From contig JAFQVC010000055.1 in the NCBI GenBank assembly GCA_017408205.1, positions 1-10,182 on the forward strand: a stretch of 10,182 bases of DNA. The letters are read 5' to 3'. The position numbers were made by a program, and so were the translations under genes. The stretch is from Clostridia bacterium (GTDB lineage Bacteria > Bacillota > Clostridia > Monoglobales > Firm-18). Positions 1 through 7,143 of this stretch are shown one piece after another. Under the pieces are notes generated by a model that searched no databases, was not told the DNA's origin, and was given only the letters and a program-made list of their open reading frames with translations. The first letter of the stretch is position 1; every line of letters starts with the position of its first letter.

Positions 1-36
1 AATATGCCTATACTTGGATTTAGCAAGAAGTTATAA
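1..36 (+). CDS. Possible 3' tail of an upstream gene (partial)
   Basis: Frame 1 from the window edge is open for 11 codons (ends GFSKKL) and stops with TAA, 7 bases before a hairpin terminator. That position is what a gene end would look like, but the stretch is far too short to identify a family, and the other two frames are equally uninformative. The tail could also belong to a gene in another frame (stops at 19-21 or 38-40). Confidence 0.2.
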   Translation, partial: NMPILGFSKKL

Positions 37-43
37 TTGAATT

Positions 44-77
44 AAAAGCCATTTCTGTTGAAATGGCTTTTTCTTTT
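44..77 (+). terminator. Rho-independent terminator of the gene upstream of the window
   Basis: A perfect inverted repeat AAAAGCCATTT (44-54) / AAATGGCTTTT (61-71) with a 6-base loop is followed by a T-rich tail to about 77. It insulates the sugar operon that starts at 178 from whatever lies upstream. The A-run on the left arm means it could also work on the opposite strand. Confidence 0.85.
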
Positions 78-90
78 GAAAATCATACTA

Positions 91-142
91 TTTTCCCTAT
101 AATTATAGGAATTTTCCATTGAGCATAGTTTTTTCCCTATGC
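91..142. promoter_or_regulatory. Candidate operator: direct repeat plus two palindromes
   Basis: The 10-mer TTTTCCCTAT occurs exactly twice, at 91-100 and 131-140, with starts 40 bp apart. The first copy runs into a perfect 14-bp palindrome, CCTATAATTATAGG (96-109). The second copy overlaps an inverted repeat, GCATAG (123-128) / CTATGC (137-142), that fills the spacer between the predicted -35 and -10 elements. Repeated half-sites on and upstream of a promoter are typical of regulator binding sites, and AraC-family proteins often use direct repeats. The AraC-family gene at 6157 is the obvious local candidate, but no binding is shown. Confidence 0.45.
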
Positions 143-148
143 TATAAT
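119..148 (+). promoter_or_regulatory. Predicted sigma-A promoter of the sugar operon
   Basis: A consensus -10 TATAAT lies at 143-148, and a -35-like TTGAGC (four of six bases matching TTGACA) at 119-124, spaced 18 bp. Transcription would begin near 155, giving a leader of about 25 bases before the start codon at 178. The inverted repeat inside the spacer suggests the promoter is regulated. Confidence 0.6.
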
Positions 149-177
149 ATGATTGAAATTACAATAATGGGGGTATA

Positions 178-1311
178 GTGTTGAAAACAGTAAAATTTGG
201 TATTATAGGATGCGGTCTTATGGGTAAGGAATTTGCAGGTGCCGTTGGCAGATGGTCTCATCTTGAGGAAATTTGTGCGAAGCCTGAGATTGTTGCTGTG
301 TGCGATACAAATCCTGCGTCACTTGACTGGTTTTTAAACCGCATAACAACCATTAAATATAAATACACAGATTACAAGGAACTACTGGCAAATGAAGAGA
401 TTGATGCAATATATTGCGCTGTTCCCCACGTTTTGCATCAGCAGATTTATGTAGATATAATTAATTCAGGCAAACACTTTATGGGTGAAAAGCCTTTCGG
501 TATGGATATGGCACAGAATGAAAAAATTATGGAGGCAATAAATAACCATCCCGATTCTGTAATACGCTGTGCAAGTGAGTTTCCTTTTTACCCTGCATGT
601 CAGAAACTTATACAGTATATTAAAGAGGGCAAAACAGGAAGAATACTTGAAGTTAAAGCAGGTTTTTGCCACTCAAGCGATATGAATCCCAATAAGCCCA
701 TTAACTGGAAAAGGGTAAAAGAAATAAATGGCGAATACGGCTGTATGGGAGATTTGGGACTTCACGCCGAGCACATTCCTTTCCGCCTTGGCTGGGTGCC
801 TGAAAACGTGTGTGCAAAATTAAGCAATTACATAACAGAAAGACCTGACGGAAAAGGCGGTATGGCAAAATGCGAAACCTGGGATAACGCAACTCTTGTT
901 TGCGATACAAAGGACAGTCTTGGCAATAAATTCCCCATCACATTTGAAATGAAACGTATGCAACCGGGTGCTACAAACGACTGGTATCTTGAAGTATACG
1001 GAATGGATATGTCACTTCGTTTCTCAACTACAGACCCTAACGCTTTCTTCTTTACAGAAGCAATGGATAATGAACAGGCATGGTGCAGAATAGTGGTAGG
1101 AAATAAACCCCAGATTAAAACTGCAACAGGTGCTATTTTCGAATTCGGCTTTGCAGATGCGATTTTGCAGATGTGGGCGGCATTTCTTTGGGAAATCGAG
1201 GGCAGAGAACTGGATTTCGGCTGCGTAAGACCTGAAGAAACAGTGCTTTCTCATAAACTGCATACTGCAGCACTTCGTTCTGAGAAAGAAAACATTATTG
1301 CGAAATTATAA
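178..1311 (+). CDS. Gfo/Idh/MocA-family NAD(P)-dependent oxidoreductase
   Basis: The 377-residue cytoplasmic protein is expected to oxidise or reduce a hydroxyl/keto group on a sugar, inositol or related polyol with NAD(P). The N-terminal Rossmann fold carries the dinucleotide motif GCGLMG at residues 11-16, and the family Glu-Lys-Pro motif is at 104-106 (GEKPFG). The stretch GDLGLHAEH at 191-199 supplies the Asp/His pair (D192, H196) typical of the catalytic region. Length is normal for the family. The start is GTG at 178, with TTG at 181 an equally placed alternative; the upstream GGGGG (169-173) is a weak ribosome binding site for either. It is the first gene of an operon, 18 bp before an aminotransferase and followed by an FGGY kinase. 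The family is certain; the substrate cannot be deduced. Confidence 0.93.
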   Translation: MLKTVKFGIIGCGLMGKEFAGAVGRWSHLEEICAKPEIVAVCDTNPASLDWFLNRITTIKYKYTDYKELLANEEIDAIYCAVPHVLHQQIYVDIINSGKHFMGEKPFGMDMAQNEKIMEAINNHPDSVIRCASEFPFYPACQKLIQYIKEGKTGRILEVKAGFCHSSDMNPNKPINWKRVKEINGEYGCMGDLGLHAEHIPFRLGWVPENVCAKLSNYITERPDGKGGMAKCETWDNATLVCDTKDSLGNKFPITFEMKRMQPGATNDWYLEVYGMDMSLRFSTTDPNAFFFTEAMDNEQAWCRIVVGNKPQIKTATGAIFEFGFADAILQMWAAFLWEIEGRELDFGCVRPEETVLSHKLHTAALRSEKENIIAKL

Positions 1312-1329
1312 GAAAGGAAGAATTACATA

Positions 1330-2868
1330 ATGCTAAAAAATATTTCACGTTCCCTTGTTGATATTTTGGGTGAAGAATATATGGCTGCAGTTTGTTCCGT
1401 TGCCGTTAACGTAAAAGGTATGGACAAGGCAGAGGCAGATGCCCTTGCAAATGAAAAAATCGACTTTTTCCCTGAAAGTTATGTGTCAAAAATGCACGAA
1501 CTTGCTGTAAAAACAGGCGAAAAAATAGTTGACGGTTTTGAAAATTCAGAAAATGGTGCGCCTACAAATGCTTTCGGCAAAGCGGCACATAACTGTATGG
1601 CACCTTTGGGCGGTGTTGGCTGCACCAGAATAGGCGAGGACGGTAAAAGTTACTTAATCGCAAAAAGTGAGCATTATCACGCGTCCCTTGGTCACAGTTT
1701 CCCCGGCTACAAACTTATTGATAATGCAAGAAAACTTGGTATTTTAAATGCAACTCACAATAACACAAGAGGATATATAACACGTCTTGCAGAACGCCGT
1801 ATTGTTGCTGCGGCAAATGGTATGAATATGGAGGCGGATATTGACGCTATATTGTCATCAAAAGAACCACAGGTACTAAACAGAGTTATTAACCTTGAAA
1901 CAGGAAGCTTAGCAGTAGAAGCAGGTATCAAAATGATGCTTTCACGTTTTTATTGCCTGGACAGCAGTTTTGATGCACCCGTATATGACGGAAAAATCCC
2001 CGTGTTCCTTGTAATGGAGGACAATAAAGAGGGGTTTGGTGCAAACTATCACGGTACAACTGTAATTGCACAGACACTTCGCGGTATGTGGCCTGACTTT
2101 TATGAAAAATGCCACACAAACGACATTTACAAAGTTGTAAGCGTTAAGAAAAATGACATAAACGACTTTAAAGAAAAAATTGAGAAATACAACAGCGGAA
2201 AATATAAAACTGCGGGATTTTTGCACGAAATTATCCTTATGAATTACGCGGGTATCCGCCTTACAAAGGAATTCTTGCAAAGTGCACATCAGTTGTGTAG
2301 AGCAACCGATACACTTATACTGGTTGATGAAATCCAGTCCTGTATGTGGTACGACGGAATGTTCCTTTTCCGTAAATACGACCTGCATCCTGATTTTGCA
2401 GTAATAGGTAAAGGTTTCCCAGGCGGTGAATACCCTGCAAGTAAGATAATTACAACTGCTCCTGCCGATACACTAAATCAGTTCGGCGCACTGGTTACAA
2501 ACGGTCAGGAGGAACTTGCCTCTCTTGCTTACCTTATCACTATGGAATTCTCCGCACAAAACGGTAAAGAAATTGAAGAAATGGGCGATAAAATCGAAAA
2601 GGGAATACTTGAACTTACTAAAAAGTATCCTGATTTGCTTCCGCCTCCCGAAGGTCTTGGTCACCTTTCTTCAATCCACTTTAAAAACGTTGAAGATGCA
2701 GCGAAATTTACTAAGATTATGAACGATATGTGCGTAGATATAAGTGCGCAACTTTATAAGCCCGACTGTCCTCCGGCAGTGCTTATAAAACCGCCGCTTA
2801 TAACTGACGAAAAAATACTTGAAGTACTTCTTGAAAAAATAGAAGAGGGACTTAATAAATTATTGTAG
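1330..2868 (+). CDS. Class III pyridoxal-phosphate aminotransferase
   Basis: This 512-residue PLP enzyme moves an amino group between an amine and a keto or aldehyde acceptor. Fold type I, class III signatures are visible. TGSLAVEAGIK at 191-201 matches the phosphate-binding region (usually G-T/S-E-A-N/V-E-A). LVDEIQS at 331-337 has the PLP-ring Asp333 and the usual Gln336. IGKGFPGGEYP at 359-369 contains the Schiff-base lysine, Lys361. It is longer than typical members (about 420-460 residues), mainly through an extended N-terminus and central insertions. It starts with ATG 9 bases after AAAGGAAG. It lies 18 bp after the oxidoreductase and directly abuts the kinase, so it probably acts in the same pathway, for example on an amino sugar or aminocyclitol or on a keto product of the dehydrogenase. 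Glutamate-1-semialdehyde aminomutase is the nearest well-known relative in style, but no hem genes are nearby, so heme synthesis is unlikely. Confidence 0.88.
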   Translation: MLKNISRSLVDILGEEYMAAVCSVAVNVKGMDKAEADALANEKIDFFPESYVSKMHELAVKTGEKIVDGFENSENGAPTNAFGKAAHNCMAPLGGVGCTRIGEDGKSYLIAKSEHYHASLGHSFPGYKLIDNARKLGILNATHNNTRGYITRLAERRIVAAANGMNMEADIDAILSSKEPQVLNRVINLETGSLAVEAGIKMMLSRFYCLDSSFDAPVYDGKIPVFLVMEDNKEGFGANYHGTTVIAQTLRGMWPDFYEKCHTNDIYKVVSVKKNDINDFKEKIEKYNSGKYKTAGFLHEIILMNYAGIRLTKEFLQSAHQLCRATDTLILVDEIQSCMWYDGMFLFRKYDLHPDFAVIGKGFPGGEYPASKIITTAPADTLNQFGALVTNGQEELASLAYLITMEFSAQNGKEIEEMGDKIEKGILELTKKYPDLLPPPEGLGHLSSIHFKNVEDAAKFTKIMNDMCVDISAQLYKPDCPPAVLIKPPLITDEKILEVLLEKIEEGLNKLL

Positions 2869-2871
2869 GTG
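2867..2871 (+). promoter_or_regulatory. Ribosome binding site deciding the kinase start
   Basis: AGGTG at 2867-2871, overlapping the aminotransferase stop codon, sits 6 bases before ATG 2878. The alternative GTG start at 2869 lies inside this site, and its nearest upstream GAGGGA (2845-2850) is 18 bases away. ATG 2878 is therefore the better start, and translation of the two genes is probably coupled. Confidence 0.65.
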
Positions 2872-2877
2872 AAGTAT

Positions 2878-4191
2878 ATGGAATACTTAATAGGTCTTGA
2901 TATAGGAACATCTTCCGTAAAAGGTGTTCTTATGACAACAAAAGGTGAAGTTATAAAAACTGCACACGGCAGTTTCGATTATACCAAAACCGATAAAGGC
3001 GAAGTGTATATTGAAGCAGACAAGTTTATAGATGTTTGTTTTGGTGCAATAAAAGAACTGGCACAGGGTGAAATAAAGGGAATTTGTGCATCTTCTGCAA
3101 GCGGCAATATGCTGCTTCTTGATAAAGATGACAAGCCCATTACTCCCATATACAACTGGCAGAACAGACGTGTTACAACAGAGCCCGACGAAATATTAAA
3201 AGACATCGACAGAGAAGAACTTTATAAAAAAATCGGGTGGCCTTTTTCGGGGAAAGCATTCCCTCTGGCTGAACTTTGCTACATAAAAAAACATAACCCC
3301 GAATTGCTTGAAAAATGCAAAACGGTTTGTATGAGTACGGAGTACCTGTACTACAAACTGACAGGCAAATGGGGTATAAGCAGTTCTGCAGGAACAACCT
3401 TTTACCTTATAGACCAGGAAAAAGGTACATATATAACTGAACTGTTAGATATTTTCGGGATTAAAGAAAATCAACTTCCGCCAGTTATGCCCTGCGGAAG
3501 TAAATTAGGTGGAGTTACAAAGGAAGCATCGGAACAGTGCGGTCTTCTGGCAGATACTCCCGTAGTACTTGGAAGTTTTGACCACCCCTCTGCCGCAAGA
3601 GGAACAGGAGTGTCAAAGGAGGGCGAAGTCCTTTTGTCCTGCGGTACCTCCTGGGTTGGCTTTTTCCCTGTTAATGACCGTAACAAACTGGCACAAGCAA
3701 AAGTACTGATAGACCCGTTTTTATCAGAAAATGGCGGACCGTGGGCAGGTATGGTTTCTGTGGCATCTTTGTCCGAAAGAATAAGGCAATACACTCACCA
3801 CTTTATTGACAGTTCCGAAAAATGCTACGATATACTGGCAGAACTGGCAAAGAAAAGCGTTTTGGGTGCAAACGGGCTTAGTATTTGTCTTTTAGACCAG
3901 CCAGACGACGAAAAAGTAAAAGGTTATTCAAAAGAAGATGTTGCAAGAGCCATTATGGAGGGTGCAGTTAATCTTCTTAAAGACAAACTTGAGGTGCTTA
4001 AAACTATGGGCATAACACCAAAAACTGCATTTATGGTGGGCGGTCCCTCGGAATGTCCTTTGTATTCACAACTGATTGAGCAGATTTGCGGTATGTCTGT
4101 CCGTGTGCTTCATGGCTCAAATGCAGGAGCGGTAGGAGCAGCAAAACTTGCAGGAAAAGGAATTGGAATGTATAAAAACCTCTCAATTTGA
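2878..4191 (+). CDS. FGGY-family carbohydrate kinase (xylulokinase-like)
   Basis: This ATP-dependent sugar or polyol kinase is 437 residues from ATG 2878 (440 from the GTG at 2869). The N-terminus has the ATPase phosphate-1 motif IGLDIGTSSVKG. The central GSFDHPSAARGTG carries the presumed catalytic Asp (about residue 235) in the position of the Gly-Asp motif of xylulokinases. The C-terminal domain has the adenosine motif FMVGGPSECPLY, then GSNAGAVGAAKLAG. It is shorter than typical FGGY kinases (about 480-510 residues), yet all core motifs are present. As the last gene of the operon it would phosphorylate the product of the dehydrogenase/aminotransferase steps and trap it in the cell. A nearly identical C-terminal fragment survives at 7144-7260, showing there was once a paralogous copy. 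The actual sugar is unknown. Confidence 0.9.
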   Translation: MEYLIGLDIGTSSVKGVLMTTKGEVIKTAHGSFDYTKTDKGEVYIEADKFIDVCFGAIKELAQGEIKGICASSASGNMLLLDKDDKPITPIYNWQNRRVTTEPDEILKDIDREELYKKIGWPFSGKAFPLAELCYIKKHNPELLEKCKTVCMSTEYLYYKLTGKWGISSSAGTTFYLIDQEKGTYITELLDIFGIKENQLPPVMPCGSKLGGVTKEASEQCGLLADTPVVLGSFDHPSAARGTGVSKEGEVLLSCGTSWVGFFPVNDRNKLAQAKVLIDPFLSENGGPWAGMVSVASLSERIRQYTHHFIDSSEKCYDILAELAKKSVLGANGLSICLLDQPDDEKVKGYSKEDVARAIMEGAVNLLKDKLEVLKTMGITPKTAFMVGGPSECPLYSQLIEQICGMSVRVLHGSNAGAVGAAKLAGKGIGMYKNLSI

Positions 4192-4200
4192 GAGGTTTTT
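4174..4200. terminator. Bidirectional terminator overlapping the kinase stop codon
   Basis: The perfect arms AAAAACCTCTCAA (4174-4186) and TTGAGAGGTTTTT (4188-4200) contain a GC-rich CCTCTC/GAGAGG core with A- and T-tracts outside. The kinase stop TGA (4189-4191) lies in the hairpin, so the last codons of the gene encode the left arm. The converging oxidoreductase gene ends 5 bases downstream, and the hairpin is suitable for both strands. Confidence 0.9.
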
Positions 4201-4204
4201 AATT

Positions 4205-6049
4205 TTAATATATTCTGACTTCAAATATATGAGCATCGCTACAACCATTAGTTTCAGTAACTGTTATTGTAACTTTATCGCAGTTTACGTCGGGGAAGTC
4301 AACAACATTTAACCGCTGGAAATTGTGGCATACGGCTTTTTCCCAAACTACACTGTTATTTTTCCATAACTTAATTGTATAGTTTTTCACAAGTTCAGGG
4401 GGTATGCCAATTCTTTGTTGCTTCTGGCGTTTTCCGTTTTGAGTCTGCTTTATTGAATAATTAAAATTGGTGTCAAATATCAGGTTGACGGAGGATACTG
4501 AAGTTTCATTTTCAAAATCAAAGGTGACTGTTTCTCCGTCTTTGGAAATCCCGTCAGATACCCACATATTTGTACTGTTTTTTGTCTGTCTTGCCACACC
4601 GTTTACAATGTTTTTTATTTCAAAGCCATCTTTTTGTGAGGTGGCTTTTATTTTTGCAGTTCTTGCCTTGTCCTGTATGTCGCAGTTTTTTATGTTTGGT
4701 ATGTAACAGTCGTCTTTTAACAGTGTCTGCTGTAACAGGTCTATGTGATTTAAAATGTCCCTTGGCATACAACTGTTTTTTATGCACATAGAAGCGGCAG
4801 TGCCGACTGCCTGACCGCCTATGCCGCAGGTGCCCATAACACGGGTAGAGCCCATTGCCATTTTACTTGCACTTATGTTTCGCCCTGCCATCATAAGATT
4901 GCTTATGTTTTTCGAATAATATGAACGGTAGGGGATTGTGTATGCGCCGTCAAATGACGTAATCTGTGACGGACGAAGGTGGAAATCGTAAAGACCGTTA
5001 GGTGTGTGAATGTCCATAGGCCAGCCGCCGTAGGCAACGGCATCGTCAAACTGTCTGTTTGTTAATATGTCGTTTTCGTTTAGCATATAGTCTCCCACAA
5101 GACGTCTGCTTTCTCTTGTGCCGGGCAACATTCCCACCCATTCTAAATCGTAGTTCTCCGCTCCGTGGTCACCGCCGTTTTTTATATGGTCCCATACGCC
5201 GTATATACAGCATACCAGTTCGTCACGGATTTCTTCATATTCGTCAATAATATCCTCGGTTTTTCCGCTTAATTCTATCCACCAGTATCCCGTGTCAATG
5301 GTGGCAGAGCCAGTAGAGGTAATCCTTATTTCCTCCTCACTTAAATCTTTTCTTGCCTGTTCGCTTACCTTGCCGTGAGTACGGTATTTAAGTTGTTCTT
5401 CTGTAAAAGTATAGGCAAATTCGGGACGTTTGAAATTTACCGACGTTCCTCTGTCAACTGCCTTAAATAAAAGGGTGTTCCCCATTCTGTCGTTGTTTGG
5501 GTTTAATGGTGCGTGTGGCTCGTTATATTCATATTTTCCCTCGGAACCTGTTTTGTACTGTGCACCTGCAAGGTAGCCAAGTGTCCCGTTCCCTGTAGCA
5601 TCTACAAATATTTTGCCTGTAATTTTGTACCGTGTTTCGGTGGTCTGCTGGTACGCTGTAATGCTTTTTATGGTGTTGTCTGCCACTTCGCAGTCGTCCA
5701 TAACAGTATTAAGGTAGTATGTTAAATTTTTCTGCTCCCTTATCTTTTTATACAAAACCATATCCCAGTGGCTGTAATTGAAATAGTGGTTAAATGCCTT
5801 GTTTTCAAGCATAATTTCATATATTATACCTGATTCTTCAAGCAGTGGCTTTGACATATTTGCAGAGGCACCGCATATATGCATACGTATTTCGCTTGAA
5901 GCATTCCCGCCAAAAATATGACGGGACTGAATAATGGCTGTTTTTGCTCCATGCCGTGCAGAGGCAATGGCGGCACAAATCCCTGACATCCCTCCGCCTA
6001 CAACTACTACGTCATAATCTTCATTTTTTACTTTTATTTCACGCTTCAT
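4205..6049 (-). CDS. FAD-dependent oxidoreductase with C-terminal beta-sandwich-like domain
   Basis: This 614-residue member of the FAD_oxidored group of flavoproteins would act as a dehydrogenase on an unidentified, probably carbohydrate-related, substrate. The FAD-binding motif VVVVGGGMSGICAA is at residues 14-27, and the conserved FGGNASSEIR follows at 46-55. A second flavin-contact stretch, MAGRNISASKMAMGSTRVMG, is at 387-406, followed by GTCGIGGQAVGTAA. From about 462 to the end the protein changes character: it resembles an F5/8-type C (discoidin-like) beta-sandwich, with an Asn-Val-Asn-Gly opening, a Trp-Val-Ser-Asp step and alternating hydrophobic strands. There is no signal peptide or membrane segment, so it should be cytoplasmic. 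The start has GGGTGG 4 bases upstream. It is convergent with the sugar operon and divergent from the AraC regulator. The reaction is not known; a relative's C-terminus lies at 10069-10182. Confidence 0.88.
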   Translation of the reverse strand: MKREIKVKNEDYDVVVVGGGMSGICAAIASARHGAKTAIIQSRHIFGGNASSEIRMHICGASANMSKPLLEESGIIYEIMLENKAFNHYFNYSHWDMVLYKKIREQKNLTYYLNTVMDDCEVADNTIKSITAYQQTTETRYKITGKIFVDATGNGTLGYLAGAQYKTGSEGKYEYNEPHAPLNPNNDRMGNTLLFKAVDRGTSVNFKRPEFAYTFTEEQLKYRTHGKVSEQARKDLSEEEIRITSTGSATIDTGYWWIELSGKTEDIIDEYEEIRDELVCCIYGVWDHIKNGGDHGAENYDLEWVGMLPGTRESRRLVGDYMLNENDILTNRQFDDAVAYGGWPMDIHTPNGLYDFHLRPSQITSFDGAYTIPYRSYYSKNISNLMMAGRNISASKMAMGSTRVMGTCGIGGQAVGTAASMCIKNSCMPRDILNHIDLLQQTLLKDDCYIPNIKNCDIQDKARTAKIKATSQKDGFEIKNIVNGVARQTKNSTNMWVSDGISKDGETVTFDFENETSVSSVNLIFDTNFNYSIKQTQNGKRQKQQRIGIPPELVKNYTIKLWKNNSVVWEKAVCHNFQRLNVVDFPDVNCDKVTITVTETNGCSDAHIFEVRIY

Positions 6050-6156
6050 AAAACCACCCGATACTTGAAAATATTATAAATATATTATATAATAATATAA
6101 AAACGTCAGGAATAAAAGAAATTACAAGTTTTTTATAAAATATTAAAGGTGATATA
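6050..6156. promoter_or_regulatory. Divergent promoter region between the FAD oxidoreductase and AraC regulator
   Basis: This 107-bp, very AT-rich segment holds several overlapping TATAAT-like hexamers on both strands in 6070-6105 and a TATAAA at 6133-6138. No convincing -35 partner could be fixed for either direction. The AraC gene has AAAGGTG at 6145-6151, 5 bases before its ATG. The TTTTCCCTAT repeat found upstream of the sugar operon is absent here. A shared control region is inferred from the layout. Confidence 0.5.
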
Positions 6157-6861
6157 ATGTTGATACGATGTGAAATTACCAAAAGAAATGAATTTGAAAT
6201 TGAAAGCGGAACACACCGCTACAACAGTCTGGTTGTAGTTTTAAAAGGTGAATTTTTATATACTGCAGAAAACAAAACAAAAACAGTACGCCCTTTTGAG
6301 GCGGTACTGTTTAAAAAAGGCGTTCCTTTTGTTAAAAAGGTAATAAGCCCTATAGAATTTATAATTGTAAGTTTCCATCATTTTTCTTTTGTGTGCGATT
6401 GCTTTTTGGAGTATAGAGATAAAGACCGTGTAAAAAATACCATACGGCATCTTATAACTGCAATAGAAGAAGACAGCGCTGACACCGTTAAAGAACATTT
6501 TGCAAATGATATTTTGTTAATGGCACAAAAAGGTAAAACAGAAAATACAATGTTACCTGCATACTCCTATATAACTGAAAATTATTCCGAAAAACTGTCC
6601 TTAAAAGACCTTGCACAGATAAACTGTTGCTCGGTGCAGACTTTAATTAACAGATTTAAAAAGCATACGGGCAAAACACCCGTAAAGTATTTAACGGAAC
6701 TGCGTGTTAAAAAAGCAAAGGAATATTTGCTTAACACAGATTTAACCATAGGAGAGATTTCAGAACTTCTGGGCTTTGATAATGTTTATTATTTCAGCAA
6801 TGTTTTTAAAAATGCGACTGGAATGGCACCTCTTAAATTCAGAAACTTTAATAAGATTTAA
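6157..6861 (+). CDS. AraC-family transcriptional regulator
   Basis: This 234-residue DNA-binding regulator has an N-terminal part (about 1-75) that looks like a small cupin-type sensing domain: short beta-strand patches such as YNSLVVVLKGEFLYT, then PFEAVLFKKGVPF. The C-terminal 100 residues (about 133-230) form the double helix-turn-helix of the AraC/XylS family. The first motif lies around LSLKDLAQINCCSVQTLINR. The second is around LTIGEISELLGFDNVYYFSN, followed by the classic VFKNATGMAPLKFR. At 234 residues it is shorter than the usual 280-300. It is divergent from the FAD oxidoreductase and probably senses a pathway sugar; the operon promoter at 119-148 with its repeats is a plausible target. 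A decayed copy of its 3' end is at 10007-10072. No clear terminator follows the gene. Confidence 0.92.
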   Translation: MLIRCEITKRNEFEIESGTHRYNSLVVVLKGEFLYTAENKTKTVRPFEAVLFKKGVPFVKKVISPIEFIIVSFHHFSFVCDCFLEYRDKDRVKNTIRHLITAIEEDSADTVKEHFANDILLMAQKGKTENTMLPAYSYITENYSEKLSLKDLAQINCCSVQTLINRFKKHTGKTPVKYLTELRVKKAKEYLLNTDLTIGEISELLGFDNVYYFSNVFKNATGMAPLKFRNFNKI

Positions 6862-6868
6862 AAACCTG

Positions 6869-7043
6869 CTAATTTAATGTTACCTGCCCTCCTGTGACGG
6901 GAATTGCCTGCCCTGTTTCGTAAGTTTGCTCAATACAGTAATAAATTGCCCGTGCAACATCTGTAACACCACAGCCCCTGTTATAAGGACAACTTTGCCT
7001 TTAAGACGTTTGCTTTTGCGACAGCAGTAAATTCGGGAAGACT
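6869..7043 (-). pseudogene. Collapsed short-chain dehydrogenase (SrlD-like), internal deletion
   Basis: On the minus strand, 7008-6973 reads RLKGKVVLITGA, the standard SDR start up to the TG motif that binds the cofactor. One frame shift later, 6976-6869 reads GCGVTDVARAIYYC and ends YETGQAIPVTGGQVTLN plus a stop. This is an SDR C-terminus; the TGQ-x-I-x-VTGGQV ending is like sorbitol-6-phosphate 2-dehydrogenases. About 200 residues that should lie between (including the Tyr-x3-Lys active site) are missing, so the product cannot work. Upstream, in another frame, 7043-7009 reads SLPEFTAVAKAN, suggesting that coding sequence preceded the SDR domain, perhaps as in class II aldolase-SDR fusions; that part is weak. 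Its stop lies only 7 bases beyond the AraC stop. Confidence 0.72.
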
Positions 7044-7058
7044 TATCTTAATACATTA

Positions 7059-7143
7059 TGTAGTACCAAAGATATTGAAAAGGTTATTAGTAATTAAAAA
7101 AGAACCCTTAACGGCGGCTTCACATAGGGAGGAATCGGTTTTG
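7059..7143. other. Unassigned intergenic stretch between two gene remnants
   Basis: No plus-strand coding could be followed here. On the minus strand 7145-7059 is open in one frame (reads SSLCEAAVKGSF in the middle, stop at 7056-7058) and in a second frame reads PIPPYVKPPLRVLF before a stop. Neither has a start or recognisable family. The right edge may include decayed kinase sequence (GGAGGAATCGG, 7129-7139, aligns loosely with the kinase VGGPS codons). It may also be a short interspersed intergenic repeat. Confidence 0.3.

Noticed and set aside
1942..2388. 148-residue minus-strand open frame within the aminotransferase
   Set aside because: It is a shadow of a gene with clear catalytic motifs on the other strand; its composition is cysteine/valine/phenylalanine-rich, as expected from antisense reading.
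2869..2877. GTG start for the kinase at 2869
   Set aside because: It lies inside the AGGTG ribosome site that serves ATG 2878; the three extra residues precede the conserved beta-strand.
3471..3794. 107-residue minus-strand open frame in the kinase
   Set aside because: Antisense to conserved kinase motifs, with no start signal.
6869..7043. Interpretation of the SDR relic as a small intact gene
   Set aside because: The N- and C-terminal parts are in different frames and no single frame covers both, so a functional product is not supported.
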